Assembly (NCBI RefSeq): GCF_002355475.1
Contig: NZ_AP014862.1
Coordinates: 4,278,001-4,342,000 of the forward strand
Direction of reading: 5' to 3'
DNA length: 64,000 nucleotides
DNA from: Pseudomonas furukawaii
GTDB lineage: Bacteria > Pseudomonadota > Gammaproteobacteria > Pseudomonadales > Pseudomonadaceae
Each line of letters starts with the position of its first letter. Within the stretch, counting starts at the first letter, position 1. Position numbers and translations under genes: made by a program. A model generated the notes under the pieces. That model searched no databases and had not been told where the DNA came from. It worked only from the letters and a program-made list of their open reading frames with translations. Positions 43,295 to 52,189 of the stretch are shown here, piece by piece.

Positions 43295-44665
43295 ATGAAG
43301 CCCACGCTCGAATCCACCTCCGCAACGCCCGTCCTGCGCGAGTACTACTCCCGAGTCCTGGCCTACATGGGCATCGCCGCCTGCATCGCCGCCGGCACCT
43401 ATGTCCAGCACTTCAGCTTCGACATCCTCTGGATGGTGCCCTATGCCCTGCTCTACCCCCACCTGGCCCGCCAGCTGAGCCAACGCTTTCCCGATAGCCG
43501 CACCGCCCGCATCCTCATGGGCGTCGACACCTTCCACGCCGGCGCCGCCGCGGCGCTGCTGAGCTTCTCCCTGGTTCCCACCCTGATGGTGCTGCTGACC
43601 CTCTGCTTCAGCGCCATGATCCTCGGCGGCCTCGGGCAGATGACCCTGGTACTGGCGGGCACCCTGGTCAGCATGGCCCTGGTCGGCCTCGCCCTGCAGC
43701 CGGAATTCAAGACCGGCACGCCGACCCTGGTATCGGTGGTCAGCGTGCTCTTCACCACGCTCTACATCTGCATCACCGCCTTCTTCGTGCACCAGCAGGG
43801 CCTGCGCCTGGCCCAGGCCCGCAGCGAGATCAAGCGGGAACAGGAGAAGGCCGCGCGGCTGGCGCGCAATCTCGCCAAGTACCTGTCGCCCCAGGTCTGG
43901 GAAATGATCTTCAGCGGCAAGAAGAGCGTGCGCCTGGAGACCCAGCGCAAGAAGCTCAGCGTGTTCTTTTCCGACATCAAGGGCTTCACCGAGCTGTCCG
44001 AGGAACTGGAAGCCGAGGCCCTCACCGACCTGCTCAACAACTACCTCAACGACATGTCGAAGATCGCCCTCAAGTACGGCGGCACCATCGACAAGTTCGT
44101 CGGCGACAGCGTCATGGTGTTCTTCGGCGACCCCAGCACCCAGGGGGCGAAGAAGGACGCGGTGGCGGCGGTCTCCATGGCCGTGGCCATGCGCAAGCAC
44201 ATGAAGGTGCTCCGCCAGCAATGGCGCGCCCAGGGCATCACCAAGCCCCTGGAGATCCGCATGGGCATCAACACCGGCTACTGCACCGTGGGCAACTTCG
44301 GCGCCGACACCCGCATGGACTACACCATCATCGGCCGCGAGGTGAACCTGGCCAGCCGCCTGGAGACCGCCTCCGACGCCGGCGAGATCCTCATCTCCCA
44401 CGAGACCTATTCCCTGGTGAAGGACGTGATCATGTGCCGCGACAAGGGCCAGATCAGCGTCAAGGGCTTCACCCGACCGGTGCAGATCTACCAGGTGGTG
44501 GACTTCCGCCGCGACCTGGGCGCCACCTCCAGCTACGTCGAGCACGAACTGCCCGGTTTTTCCATGTACCTGGACACCAACAGCATCGAGAGCTTCGACA
44601 AGGCCAGGGTCATCCAGGCCCTGCAGCAGGCCGCCGAGAAACTGCGGGACAAGATCATTCCCTGA
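43295..44665 (+). CDS. cyaB: membrane-bound class III adenylate cyclase
   Basis: A 456-residue protein with an N-terminal MASE2-type membrane domain (five or six helices, residues 15-190, e.g. YYSRVLAYMGIAACIAAGTYVQ), a short helical linker and a class III cyclase domain (about 225-420). KLSVFFSDIKGFTELSEELE carries the first metal Asp, KFVGDSVMVFFGDP the second, and GREVNLASRLE the transition-state Asn/Arg. P. aeruginosa CyaB has the same layout and neighbours and is the main cAMP source for Vfr-dependent virulence control. ATG at 43295 gives the standard MKPTLE start. Confidence 0.93.
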   Translation: MKPTLESTSATPVLREYYSRVLAYMGIAACIAAGTYVQHFSFDILWMVPYALLYPHLARQLSQRFPDSRTARILMGVDTFHAGAAAALLSFSLVPTLMVLLTLCFSAMILGGLGQMTLVLAGTLVSMALVGLALQPEFKTGTPTLVSVVSVLFTTLYICITAFFVHQQGLRLAQARSEIKREQEKAARLARNLAKYLSPQVWEMIFSGKKSVRLETQRKKLSVFFSDIKGFTELSEELEAEALTDLLNNYLNDMSKIALKYGGTIDKFVGDSVMVFFGDPSTQGAKKDAVAAVSMAVAMRKHMKVLRQQWRAQGITKPLEIRMGINTGYCTVGNFGADTRMDYTIIGREVNLASRLETASDAGEILISHETYSLVKDVIMCRDKGQISVKGFTRPVQIYQVVDFRRDLGATSSYVEHELPGFSMYLDTNSIESFDKARVIQALQQAAEKLRDKIIP

Positions 44666-44748
44666 TCCGCGATCGGCGGCAGACGACACGGGCTTCCCAA
44701 GGGTGCGCTGCGGGCACCGCGATCATCCCGGTGCGCAGGGCCGCCGGT

Positions 44749-45780
44749 TCACAGATCGGCAACCAGCGCCCCTTCCAGGCAGGGCTCCCCATCCAGCAAC
44801 GGCTGTCGGGCCAGGAACTCCAGCGCCGAAGCCCGCCAGGACAAGCGTCCGGCACGTTCGGCACAGACCGCCCGATCCAGTTCCAGCGCCGCGAGGCAAG
44901 CGCGTCCCAGGTCCTCGTCCAGGCAACCGGTCACGCCCGGTTCCAGCACATCCAGCGGCCCGGCCACGGGGAAGGCCGCCACCGGCGTGCCGCAAGCCAG
45001 CGCCTCCAGCATCACCAAGCCGTAGGTGTCGGTGAGGGACGGGAACACCAGGACGCTGGCTCGGCCGTAGAGCTCCGCCAGCGCCTCGCCCTGGCGATAA
45101 CCGAAGAAGCGCACGCCGGGGTAACGGGCCTCCAGCCCGGCCCGCGAAGGGCCATCGCCCACCACCCACTTTTCACCGGGCAGGTCCAGGCCGAGGAAGG
45201 CCTCCAGGTTCTTTTCCGGCGCCAGGCGCCCCACATGGAGAAAGACCGGCCGCGCGGGCCTCGGCAGGTCGCGGGGTCGGAACAGGGCCGTATCCACGCC
45301 TTTGCGCCACAGGTGCAGCCAGACCAGGCCGCGCTCGGCGAAGGTCTCGCGCATGCGCTCGGTGGTCACCAGCACCGCCTGGCTGGGCCGATGGAAATGA
45401 CGGAGGAAGGCGTATCCCCACGACAGCGGCAGCCAGGGCCAGCGACCGTGGACGTACTCGGGAAAGCGGGTGTGGATCGCAGTGGAAAAGGCCAGTCCCC
45501 GGCTCACCAGCCAGCGCCGGGCGGCCCAGCCCAGGGGGCCTTCGGTGGCCAGGTGCACGCAGTCGGGGGCGAAGGCCTCGATCATCGGTCCCACCCGCCA
45601 GAGGTCCCAGGCCAGGGGGATTTCCGGGTAGCTCGGGCAGGGCCGGCAGCGAAAGCCCTGGGGCGAGAGCAGCAGCACCTGGTGGCCGAGCCCTTCCAAC
45701 TCGCGAACCAGGTGGCGAAGGCTGGTCACCACACCGTTCACCTGGGGCAGCCAGGCGTCGCTGACGACAAGGACCTTCAT
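44749..45780 (-). CDS. agt1: GT4 glycosyltransferase of lipid remodelling (Agt-like)
   Basis: A 343-residue GT-B enzyme. N-terminal fold: VVSDAWLPQVNGVVTSLRHL and HTRFPEYVH. C-terminal nucleotide-sugar part: HVGRLAPEKNLEAFL, FFGYRQGEALAELYGRASVLVFPSLTDTYGLVMLEALACGTPVAAF with the E-x7-E motif. Its ATG overlaps the stop of the phosphoesterase gene by 4 bp (ATGA). In P. aeruginosa the same pair after cyaB (PA3218-PA3219) is Agt1-PlcP, which swaps phospholipids for glycolipids when phosphate is short: this enzyme adds sugar to diacylglycerol. The role here is inferred from family, order and the Pho-type box upstream. Confidence 0.85.
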   Translation of the reverse strand: MKVLVVSDAWLPQVNGVVTSLRHLVRELEGLGHQVLLLSPQGFRCRPCPSYPEIPLAWDLWRVGPMIEAFAPDCVHLATEGPLGWAARRWLVSRGLAFSTAIHTRFPEYVHGRWPWLPLSWGYAFLRHFHRPSQAVLVTTERMRETFAERGLVWLHLWRKGVDTALFRPRDLPRPARPVFLHVGRLAPEKNLEAFLGLDLPGEKWVVGDGPSRAGLEARYPGVRFFGYRQGEALAELYGRASVLVFPSLTDTYGLVMLEALACGTPVAAFPVAGPLDVLEPGVTGCLDEDLGRACLAALELDRAVCAERAGRLSWRASALEFLARQPLLDGEPCLEGALVADL

Positions 45781-46604
45781 GCCGCCGGCTCGACCAGCGC
45801 CACCTCGCGGGCTTCCTGTGCCTGGGCCTCCGCGAGCCGGTAGAGCTGGATGCTGCCGTCCCAGTGCTCGATGAGCGCGGAACAGGATTCCACCCAGTCA
45901 CCGCAGTTCAGGTAGTCCACCTCGCCCACCTTGCGGATCTCGGCGTGGTGGATGTGGCCGCAGACCACGCCGTCGAGGCCGCGCTTGGCGCACTCGTGGG
46001 CGATGGCTTCCTCGAAGTCGCTGATGAAGTTCACCGCCGTCTTCACCTTGTGCTTGAGGTAGGCGGACAGCGACCAGTAGCCGTAGCCCCAGCGTTCGCG
46101 CCAGTGGTTGAGCCAGCGGTTCAGGGTCAGGGTGAACTCGTAGGCGGAGTCGCCGAGGAAGGCCAGCCAGCGGTGGTAACGGGTGATCACGTCGAACTGG
46201 TCGCCATGGATCACCAGCAGGCGGCGTCCGTCGGCGGTCTCGTGCACCGCCTCGTCCACCAGTTGGATATTGCCCAGCATCAGCGCCGAGTAGCGGCGCA
46301 GGAACTCGTCATGGTTGCCGGTGACATAGATCACCTCGGTGCCGCGCTTGCTCATGGTCAGCAGGCGACGGATCACGTTGGTGTGGGCCTGGGGCCAGTA
46401 GAACCCGCCCCGCAGCTTCCAGCCGTCGATGATGTCGCCCACCAGGTAGATACGATCGGCGTGGTACTGCTTGAGGAAGTGCGCCAGCCGATCGGCCTGG
46501 CAATCTCGGGTGCCGAGGTGGACGTCGGAGATCCACAGGGTGCGCACGCGCTGCTTGCGGGGTTTGCTCCTGACAACCGGGTCCAGGGATTCGACGCTGC
46601 TCAT
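45777..46604 (-). CDS. plcP: PlcP-type metallophosphoesterase (phospholipase C)
   Basis: A 275-residue calcineurin-like phosphoesterase. Metal ligands appear in WISDVHLGTRDC, LVGDIIDGWKL, VTGNHDEFLR, VIHGDQFD and VCGHIHHAEI, in order. It resembles LpxH (UDP-2,3-diacylglucosamine hydrolase) but belongs to the longer subgroup paired with a GT4, named PlcP, which releases diacylglycerol from phospholipids. ATG at 46604 is used, where homology begins. It is coupled to agt by ATGA. Confidence 0.85.
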   Translation of the reverse strand: MSSVESLDPVVRSKPRKQRVRTLWISDVHLGTRDCQADRLAHFLKQYHADRIYLVGDIIDGWKLRGGFYWPQAHTNVIRRLLTMSKRGTEVIYVTGNHDEFLRRYSALMLGNIQLVDEAVHETADGRRLLVIHGDQFDVITRYHRWLAFLGDSAYEFTLTLNRWLNHWRERWGYGYWSLSAYLKHKVKTAVNFISDFEEAIAHECAKRGLDGVVCGHIHHAEIRKVGEVDYLNCGDWVESCSALIEHWDGSIQLYRLAEAQAQEAREVALVEPAA

Positions 46605-46657
46605 GGGCGGCCTCCTGCGGGATTTCGCCGATGGTGCCTCGCGGGGGTGAAGTGGGC

Positions 46658-46686
46658 GTGACGACGGGATTGCAGGGCGATGACAA
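46658..46686 (-). promoter_or_regulatory. probable Pho box before plcP-agt
   Basis: On the minus strand three 7-mers recur every 11 bp: TTGTCAT (46680-46686), CTGCAAT (46669-46675) and TCGTCAC (46658-46664), compared with the PhoB half-site CTGTCAT and its 11-bp spacing. The first half-site matches 6 of 7, the others are weaker. The box is 54-82 bp before the plcP ATG. Confidence 0.5.
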
Positions 46687-46738
46687 CGAAAATCCGGCGA
46701 CTGGAGGTACACTGACGGCCTGCCCCGAGGTGCCCGCC

Positions 46739-47491
46739 ATGCATTCGATCCTCTCCCTGCGCCAGTACAACCACGACCTCCTGGTCCATAGCCACGACCA
46801 CGCCCAACTGGTGTTCGGCCTCTCCGGCTGCCTGGATTTCGAAGTGGACGGCCAGGGCGCGCGGGTGGAGCGGCAAACCCTGGCGGTGGTGCCGCCCGAG
46901 GCCCGACACGCCTGCGGCAGCCCGGGCGGCAGCCGCTGCCTGGTGGTGGACGTGCCGGACGACGACTGGCTGCGACAGGCCCTGGGCCGGCACTTCGATG
47001 CGGGCCGGCGGCTGCTGGAGCGCCCCGGCGCCCTCAGCCTCGACCCAGTGCAAAGCCAGTTGGTGAGCTGGATAGCCACCAGCGCCGTGGGCGACGAGGT
47101 GATCGCCGCGCAATCCGCCGGCCTGCTGCTGGCCAGCCTGGCCGCACCGGGCGCCCAACGTGAGGACTCCGGCGCCCTGCCCCTGGCCGCCCTTGACGCC
47201 CATATCGACCAGCACGCCGCCCACCCCTTGCAGGTGGCCGACCTGGCTCGCCTCTGCGGCCTGTCGGTGGCCCGCTTCCACGCCCGCTTCCTCGCGGAAA
47301 CCGGACTCACGCCCATGGACCATGTCCGCGCCCGACGCCTGCACCTGGGCCGCCGGCTGCTGCTGGACAGCCAACTGCCCGTGGGCGAGATCGCCGCCCG
47401 GGTCGGCTACAGCTCCCAGAGCGCCTTCACCGCCGCCCTGTCCCGGGCCTACGGCGTCACCCCGCGCGCGCTGCGCCGCGCCCACGAGTAA
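46739..47491 (+). CDS. AraC-family regulator with cupin-type sensor domain
   Basis: A 250-residue regulator. The N-terminal 120 residues are an AraC-type cupin (HDLLVHSHDHAQLVFGLSG, TLAVVPPEARHAC). The C-terminal domain has HTH 1 in LQVADLARLCGLSVARFHARFLAETGLTPMDHV and HTH 2 in LPVGEIAARVGYSSQSAFTAALSRAYGVTPRALR. ATG at 46739 is used; the longer in-frame form would cover the plcP control region. It is divergent from plcP with a 134-bp shared gap. In P. aeruginosa the gene in this place is also AraC type; its regulon is not known to me. Confidence 0.88.
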   Translation: MHSILSLRQYNHDLLVHSHDHAQLVFGLSGCLDFEVDGQGARVERQTLAVVPPEARHACGSPGGSRCLVVDVPDDDWLRQALGRHFDAGRRLLERPGALSLDPVQSQLVSWIATSAVGDEVIAAQSAGLLLASLAAPGAQREDSGALPLAALDAHIDQHAAHPLQVADLARLCGLSVARFHARFLAETGLTPMDHVRARRLHLGRRLLLDSQLPVGEIAARVGYSSQSAFTAALSRAYGVTPRALRRAHE

Positions 47492-47574
47492 CGCGACAAA
47501 GTCCGCGAGCCTGGCGACAGACAGGACGGTCCGGCGCCCCTAGACTGGCGCCGTCACTCATCAGGGAGAAGGTC

Positions 47575-47910
47575 ATGTCCACCATCGAATGGGACGATTT
47601 CCAGCGGATCGAGCTGCGCGTCGGCACCGTGCTCTCCGCCATCCCCAACGCCAAGGCCATCAAGCCGGCCTACGTGCTGGAGGTCGATCTGGGAGAACTG
47701 GGGGTGAAGACCTCCAGCGCCCAGATCACCGACCACTACGCCGCCGAGGAACTGGTGGGCAGGCAGGTGCTCTGCGTGTGCAATTTCGCACCCAAGCGGA
47801 TTGCAGGGGTGCGCTCGGAGGTGCTGGTGACCGGTGTCCATGATGACGAGAACAAGGTGGTGCTGGCCGGCTTCGACAAGCCGCTGCCCAACGGGGCGCG
47901 CCTGGCATGA
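47575..47910 (+). CDS. csaA: tRNA-binding protein CsaA
   Basis: A 111-residue single OB-fold protein. FQRIELRVGTVLSAIPNAKAIKPAYVLEVDLG, QITDHYAAEELVGRQVLCVCNF and RSEVLVTGVHDDENKVVL are the CsaA/Trbp111 elements. Dimers bind the outside corner of tRNA; a chaperone-like role in export was proposed in Bacillus. GGGAGAAGG precedes the ATG. Its stop overlaps the transporter start by ATGA. Confidence 0.92.
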   Translation: MSTIEWDDFQRIELRVGTVLSAIPNAKAIKPAYVLEVDLGELGVKTSSAQITDHYAAEELVGRQVLCVCNFAPKRIAGVRSEVLVTGVHDDENKVVLAGFDKPLPNGARLA

Positions 47911-48791
47911 AGGAACGCAACGCACTGCTGGCGATCCACCTGGGCGCCCTGCTGTTCGGACTCTCGGGGATCTTCGGCAAGCTGGCCGACACCGCGCCCA
48001 TGATCATCACCTTCGGTCGCGGGCTTTTCGCGGTCATCGCCCTGGCGCTCTTCGCCCAGCTCATCACACGCACCCGCAGCGTCAACCCGAACCTGCGCCA
48101 GCTGGGAATGCTGGCCCTGGGCGGCGTGCTCCTGGGCACCCACTGGATCACCTTCTTCCACGCGGTTCAGGTGGGCGGCGTGGCCATCGCCACCCTGGGC
48201 TTCGCCAGCTTTCCGGCGTTCACCCTGCTGCTGGAGGGGCTGCTGTTCCGCGAGCGCATCCGCGCCCAGGAGGTCCTCATCGTCGGCCTCGTCTGCCTGG
48301 GCCTGGTACTGGTGACGCCCAGTTTCGAGTTCGCCAGCCAGGCCACCCAGGGGCTGCTCTCGGCGATTCTCTCGGGCCTGCTGTTCTCGCTGCTGTCGCT
48401 GCTCAACCGGGTCAGCGTCAAGGGGCTGGACCCGGTGAAGGCGGCGCTGTGCCAGAACCTCACCATCGTCGTCCTGCTGCTGCCCTTCAGCTGGCCGCTG
48501 CTGGCGGGCGTCAAGGCTATGGACTGGCTGTGGATCGCCCTGCTCGGCGTGTTCTGCACCGGCCTCGCCCACAGCCTGTTCGTCGCCAGCCTGAAGGTCC
48601 TCAAGGCCCGCACCACGGCGGTGATCTTCGCCCTGGAGCCGGTCTACGGCATCGCCTTCGCCTGGTGGCTGTTCAACGAAGAGCCCGGCCTGCGGATGCT
48701 GGCCGGGGGCGCGCTGATCATCTTCGCCATCGCCCTGTCGGCCCGCAAAGGGGCGCCGGTCGAGACGCGTCCGGCCACCGCCAACCCCTAG
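47907..48791 (+). CDS. EamA/DMT-family transporter
   Basis: A 294-residue inner-membrane protein with ten predicted helices in two EamA repeats. The first repeat ends with GGVLLGTHWITFFHAVQVGGVAIATLGFASFPAFTLLLEG and the second with TTAVIFALEPVYGIAFAWWLFNEEPGLRMLAGGALIIFAI, the typical E-P-V/E repeat ends. DMT carriers usually export metabolites; the substrate is unknown. Translationally coupled to csaA. Confidence 0.9.
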   Translation: MKERNALLAIHLGALLFGLSGIFGKLADTAPMIITFGRGLFAVIALALFAQLITRTRSVNPNLRQLGMLALGGVLLGTHWITFFHAVQVGGVAIATLGFASFPAFTLLLEGLLFRERIRAQEVLIVGLVCLGLVLVTPSFEFASQATQGLLSAILSGLLFSLLSLLNRVSVKGLDPVKAALCQNLTIVVLLLPFSWPLLAGVKAMDWLWIALLGVFCTGLAHSLFVASLKVLKARTTAVIFALEPVYGIAFAWWLFNEEPGLRMLAGGALIIFAIALSARKGAPVETRPATANP

Positions 48792-48820
48792 CGGCGTCCT
48801 GAAGGCGTTGGCGCGGCGGA

Positions 48821-49105
48821 TCAGGGGCGATCGTTGTGGCCCAGGTCCCGCGCGGGATCGATGCGGTCACGCACCCGCTGCTTGAGCACCTTGGCCTCGG
48901 GGAAACCGCCATCGGCCTTGCGCTCCCAGATCTCCACGCCATCGCAGGTGATGCGGAAGACACCCCCGGTGCCGGGCACCAGGCTGACCTTGCCAAGGTC
49001 GTCGCCGAAGGTGCTGAGCAGCTCCTGGGCCAGCCAGGCGGCGCGCAGCAGCCACTGGCACTGGGTGCAATAGGTGATGACGATCTCGGGCTTGGAATCG
49101 GACAT
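48821..49105 (-). CDS. SelT/SelW/SelH-family thioredoxin-like protein
   Basis: A 94-residue Rdx-family protein. The redox motif is CTQC near residues 13-16 (VITYCTQCQWLLRAAWLAQELL), with Cys where eukaryotic members carry selenocysteine. GTGGVFRITCDGVEIWERKADGGFPEAKVLKQ is the family signature. Its redox partner is unknown. It is divergent from plpD, 74 bp apart. Confidence 0.9.
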   Translation of the reverse strand: MSDSKPEIVITYCTQCQWLLRAAWLAQELLSTFGDDLGKVSLVPGTGGVFRITCDGVEIWERKADGGFPEAKVLKQRVRDRIDPARDLGHNDRP

Positions 49106-49135
49106 GAATGAGCTCGGAAGCGGGAAAGGGCGCCC

Positions 49136-49141
49136 TATAAT
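49136..49141 (+). promoter_or_regulatory. -10 box for plpD
   Basis: TATAAT 38 bp before the plpD ATG in the divergent gap. No good -35 stands 17 bp upstream, so it may need an activator. Confidence 0.4.
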
Positions 49142-49179
49142 AGCCGCCTTCAGTTCCCCCGCCTGACCAGGGATGCGTT

Positions 49180-51360
49180 ATGCGCCGCGTTCTGCTTTGC
49201 CTGCTCCTCCTCCCCCTGTTCTGCCTGGCCCAGCCCGAACCCCGGGTCGGTCTCGTGCTCTCCGGCGGCGCCGCACGGGGCCTGGCCCATATCGGCGTGT
49301 TGCGGGCCCTGGAGGAACAGGGCATCAAGGTGGACGCCATCGCCGGCACCAGCATGGGGGCGGTGATCGGCGGCCTGTACGCGGCCGGTTACCAGGTGGA
49401 CGAACTGGAAGCACTGGCCACCACCCTGGACTGGCAGCACACCCTGTCCGATAACCCGCCCCGCCAGGAAGTGCCCTTTCGCCGCAAGCAGGACGACCGC
49501 GATTTCCTCGTCAAGCAGCGCCTCAGCTTCCGCGATGACGGCAGCCTGGGGCTGCCCCTGGGGGTGATCCAGGGGCAGAACCTCGCCCTGCTGCTGGAGA
49601 GCCTGCTGGTCCACACCAGCGATACTCGGGACTTCGACCAGTTGGCGATTCCCTTCCGCGCCGTCGCCACGGACATCGCCACCGGCGAGAAGGTCGTGTT
49701 CCGGCGCGGCCACCTGCCCCAGGCGATCCGCGCCAGCATGTCCATTCCCGCCGTGTTCGCGCCGGTGGAAGTCAACGGTCGGCTGCTGGTGGACGGCGGC
49801 ATGGTGGACAACATTCCGGTGGACGTCGCCCGGGAGATGGGCGTGGACCGGGTGATCGTGGTCGACATCGGTACCCCGCTGCGCTCGCGCAAGGAGCTGG
49901 GCACCGTGGTGGACGTGCTCAACCAATCCGTGACCCTGATGACGCGGACCAATTCCGAGATGCAGCTGGCCACCCTGGAACCGACCGACGTGCTGATACA
50001 GCCGCCCCTGGCCGGCTACAGCGCCACCGACTTCGGCCGTTCCCGGGAAATGATCGACGCCGGCTACCGCGCCACCCAGATCCTGGCCGCGCGCCTGGCG
50101 GACCTTCGCCCCGACGCGGGCGGCGGCGATGCCCGACTGGCCGACGCGCGCCTGCCCAGCGAACGCACGCCGATCATCCGCAGCATCCTCATCGAGAACG
50201 ACTCGAAGATCGGCGACGCCACCATCCGCCGCTACATCCGCCAGCCCCTGGGACAGCGCCTGGACCTGGAGCGCCTGCAAAGCGACATGAGCACCCTCTA
50301 CGGCCTGGACTACTTCGAGCAGGTGCAGTACCGGGTGGTCAAACGCAAGGATGGCGATGCCCTGGTGATCAACGCCCGGGGCAAGCGCGCCGGCACCGAC
50401 TACCTGCGCCTGGGGCTGAACCTCTCCGACGACCTGCGCGGCGACAGCGCCTTCAACCTGGGCGCCAGCTACCGCAAGAACGGCATCAACGAGCTGGGGG
50501 CCGAGTGGCTGACACGTGTCCAGCTGGGGGACTACCAGAAGTTCTACAGCGAGTTCTACCAACCGCTGGACGCTGGCTCCCGCTACTTCGTCGCCCCCTA
50601 CCTGATCGGCGAATCGCAGAACATCGAAGCCACACTGGACGATGACCCCGTCGCCGAATACCGGGTGGAACGCTACGGCTACGGCCTGAATCTCGGCCGG
50701 CAGATCGCCAACAATGGCGAGATCCGCTTCGGCATCGGCCAGGCCTGGGGCGAGGCTGACGTGAAGATCGGCGACCCGGAGCTGCCGAGCTTCAGCTTCA
50801 GCGAGGGCTATTACGAGGCCAAGTATTCCTTCGACACCCTGGACAACGTCGACTACCCCCACGAGGGCGAAGACATCAGCGTGTTGCTGCGCCAGTACGA
50901 CCCGAGCCTGGATTCGGACCAGCGCTACCGGCAATGGGGCATCAACCTGGACAAGGCGTTCGGCCGCGGCCCCGACACCTTCGTCGTCGGCGGACGCTAC
51001 GGGCGCACGCTGGACAGGGCCGATACCGTCACCTCGGCCTTCGTCCTCGGCGGCGCGCGCCAGCTCTCGGGCTTCCGCCAGGACGCCATTGCCGGGCAGA
51101 ACATCAGCCTGGCGCGGGTGGTCTACTACCGCCGCATGACGCCCCGGAGCTTCCTGCCCCTGGACTTCCCCTTCTACCTGGGCGGCAGCCTCGAGCGGGG
51201 CCGGGCCTGGAACAATGACGACGACTTCGACAGCGGCTACATCAACGCCGCCAGCCTCTTCATCAGCCTCGACACGCCGCTGGGCCCGCTGGACTTCAGC
51301 TACGGCCTGAACGACGCCTCCGAGCGGGCGCTGTACCTGAACCTGGGGCGGGTGTTCTGA
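49180..51360 (+). CDS. plpD: patatin-like type Vd autotransporter lipase
   Basis: A 726-residue protein with a signal peptide (1-17, LLLPLFCLA). The patatin domain (20 to about 310) has the oxyanion GGAARG (29-34), nucleophile S58 in GTSMG and the catalytic Asp in LVDGGMVDN. A POTRA domain follows (about 335-400: IIRSILIENDSKIGDATIRR), then a 16-strand-type barrel ending in LYLNLGRVF with terminal Phe. Length and layout match P. aeruginosa PlpD (728), a phospholipase A1 secreted through its own barrel. The catalytic residues are all present. Confidence 0.95.
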   Translation: MRRVLLCLLLLPLFCLAQPEPRVGLVLSGGAARGLAHIGVLRALEEQGIKVDAIAGTSMGAVIGGLYAAGYQVDELEALATTLDWQHTLSDNPPRQEVPFRRKQDDRDFLVKQRLSFRDDGSLGLPLGVIQGQNLALLLESLLVHTSDTRDFDQLAIPFRAVATDIATGEKVVFRRGHLPQAIRASMSIPAVFAPVEVNGRLLVDGGMVDNIPVDVAREMGVDRVIVVDIGTPLRSRKELGTVVDVLNQSVTLMTRTNSEMQLATLEPTDVLIQPPLAGYSATDFGRSREMIDAGYRATQILAARLADLRPDAGGGDARLADARLPSERTPIIRSILIENDSKIGDATIRRYIRQPLGQRLDLERLQSDMSTLYGLDYFEQVQYRVVKRKDGDALVINARGKRAGTDYLRLGLNLSDDLRGDSAFNLGASYRKNGINELGAEWLTRVQLGDYQKFYSEFYQPLDAGSRYFVAPYLIGESQNIEATLDDDPVAEYRVERYGYGLNLGRQIANNGEIRFGIGQAWGEADVKIGDPELPSFSFSEGYYEAKYSFDTLDNVDYPHEGEDISVLLRQYDPSLDSDQRYRQWGINLDKAFGRGPDTFVVGGRYGRTLDRADTVTSAFVLGGARQLSGFRQDAIAGQNISLARVVYYRRMTPRSFLPLDFPFYLGGSLERGRAWNNDDDFDSGYINAASLFISLDTPLGPLDFSYGLNDASERALYLNLGRVF

Positions 51361-51439
51361 TCGCATCGGGCGCCCAATGAGCAAGGGCAGCTGGAGGACT
51401 GGCCGGAGTGGTTCAAGTCGGCACACAGCCTCTCCCGGC

Positions 51440-51575
51440 CGGCGAGCAGCGCATTGACGATGGCCTCCTCCACCGCTTCCACCGCCGCCGCGAACAGGGC
51501 CGAGATGTGGTCGTTGTTGACCATGGCCAGCGGCGTGGTGAACGGCAGCCCCTTGCGGGCGTAGTCGGCCGGCGG
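51440..51575 (-). pseudogene. C-terminal remnant of a P1/DmpA-family peptidase
   Basis: The minus strand reads PPADYARKGLPFTTPLAMVN, then NDHISALFAAAVEAVEEAIV and NALLAGRE, the end of DmpA-type L-aminopeptidase/D-esterases. It starts directly at the stop codon of the DUF4124 gene with no start or catalytic part (the Asn-Ser autocleavage site is missing), and beyond 51440 the frame runs into non-homologous sequence. It looks like what remains after a deletion that joined the peptidase gene to the DUF4124 gene. The 215-bp gap between plpD and DUF4124 holds nothing else. Confidence 0.7.
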
Positions 51576-52115
51576 CTACCTGAAGGTCCGCTCCCATTCG
51601 GCGAAGCGCATGCAGACACCGAAGCTCAGGACGTCCGGGGTATCGGCCAGGCAGTCGGTGCCGCTGCGGCCCTTCTCGCTGACGACGTAGTCACGGGTGC
51701 ACTCGCGCTCGCTGCGCTTGAGCCCCTTGTAGAAGTCGTCCATCAGGTACATGGCCCTGTCCAGCTGCTCCTGGGAAATCTTTCGCTGCTTCACCGCGTC
51801 ACGGCCGAGGGTCTGGGTCTGGTTGATCAGCACCGGCATGCGGGCGATGGCGGCGGAACACTGTTTCCGGCCCTTGTCATACAGCGGATCGGCCCCATCG
51901 CCGGACAGCGCGGGCGGGGCTTTCGGCTCCGCAGCCACCGGGGGCACCGCGCTACCGCCGGCCGGCAACTGCGCGCCCTCCACCGCCTGGCTCTGGGGAG
52001 GTGGCGTGTCGGTGAAATGCACCTTCCCGTCAGCGTCACGCCATTGGTAGACCTGCGCGGAAAGGGGATGGGCCAGCAATAGGGCAAGGACGGCAAGGGC
52101 GGTACGGGGCGACAT
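51576..52115 (-). CDS. exported DUF4124-domain protein
   Basis: A 179-residue protein. A signal peptide (1-20, ALLLAHPLSAQ) is followed by a DUF4124 domain (VYQWRDADGKVHFTDTPPPQ), a Pro/Ala linker and a helical C-terminal half with four Cys residues (KQCSAA, RECTRD, TDCLAD, GVCMRF), which could form two disulfides in the periplasm. Function unknown. The stop codon is also the first base of the peptidase remnant, so the end of this gene may have been changed by the deletion there. Confidence 0.8.
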   Translation of the reverse strand: MSPRTALAVLALLLAHPLSAQVYQWRDADGKVHFTDTPPPQSQAVEGAQLPAGGSAVPPVAAEPKAPPALSGDGADPLYDKGRKQCSAAIARMPVLINQTQTLGRDAVKQRKISQEQLDRAMYLMDDFYKGLKRSERECTRDYVVSEKGRSGTDCLADTPDVLSFGVCMRFAEWERTFR

Positions 52116-52189
52116 CCGGCAACTCCGAAATGGCGGAATGCCATCATGCTACAACCCCCGGAATCCGGGGGGCAACAACTGGATTTCGT

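Noticed and set aside
49150-51597. 815-codon open frame opposite plpD
   Set aside because: Antisense to a gene with all catalytic and barrel features; no domain of its own.
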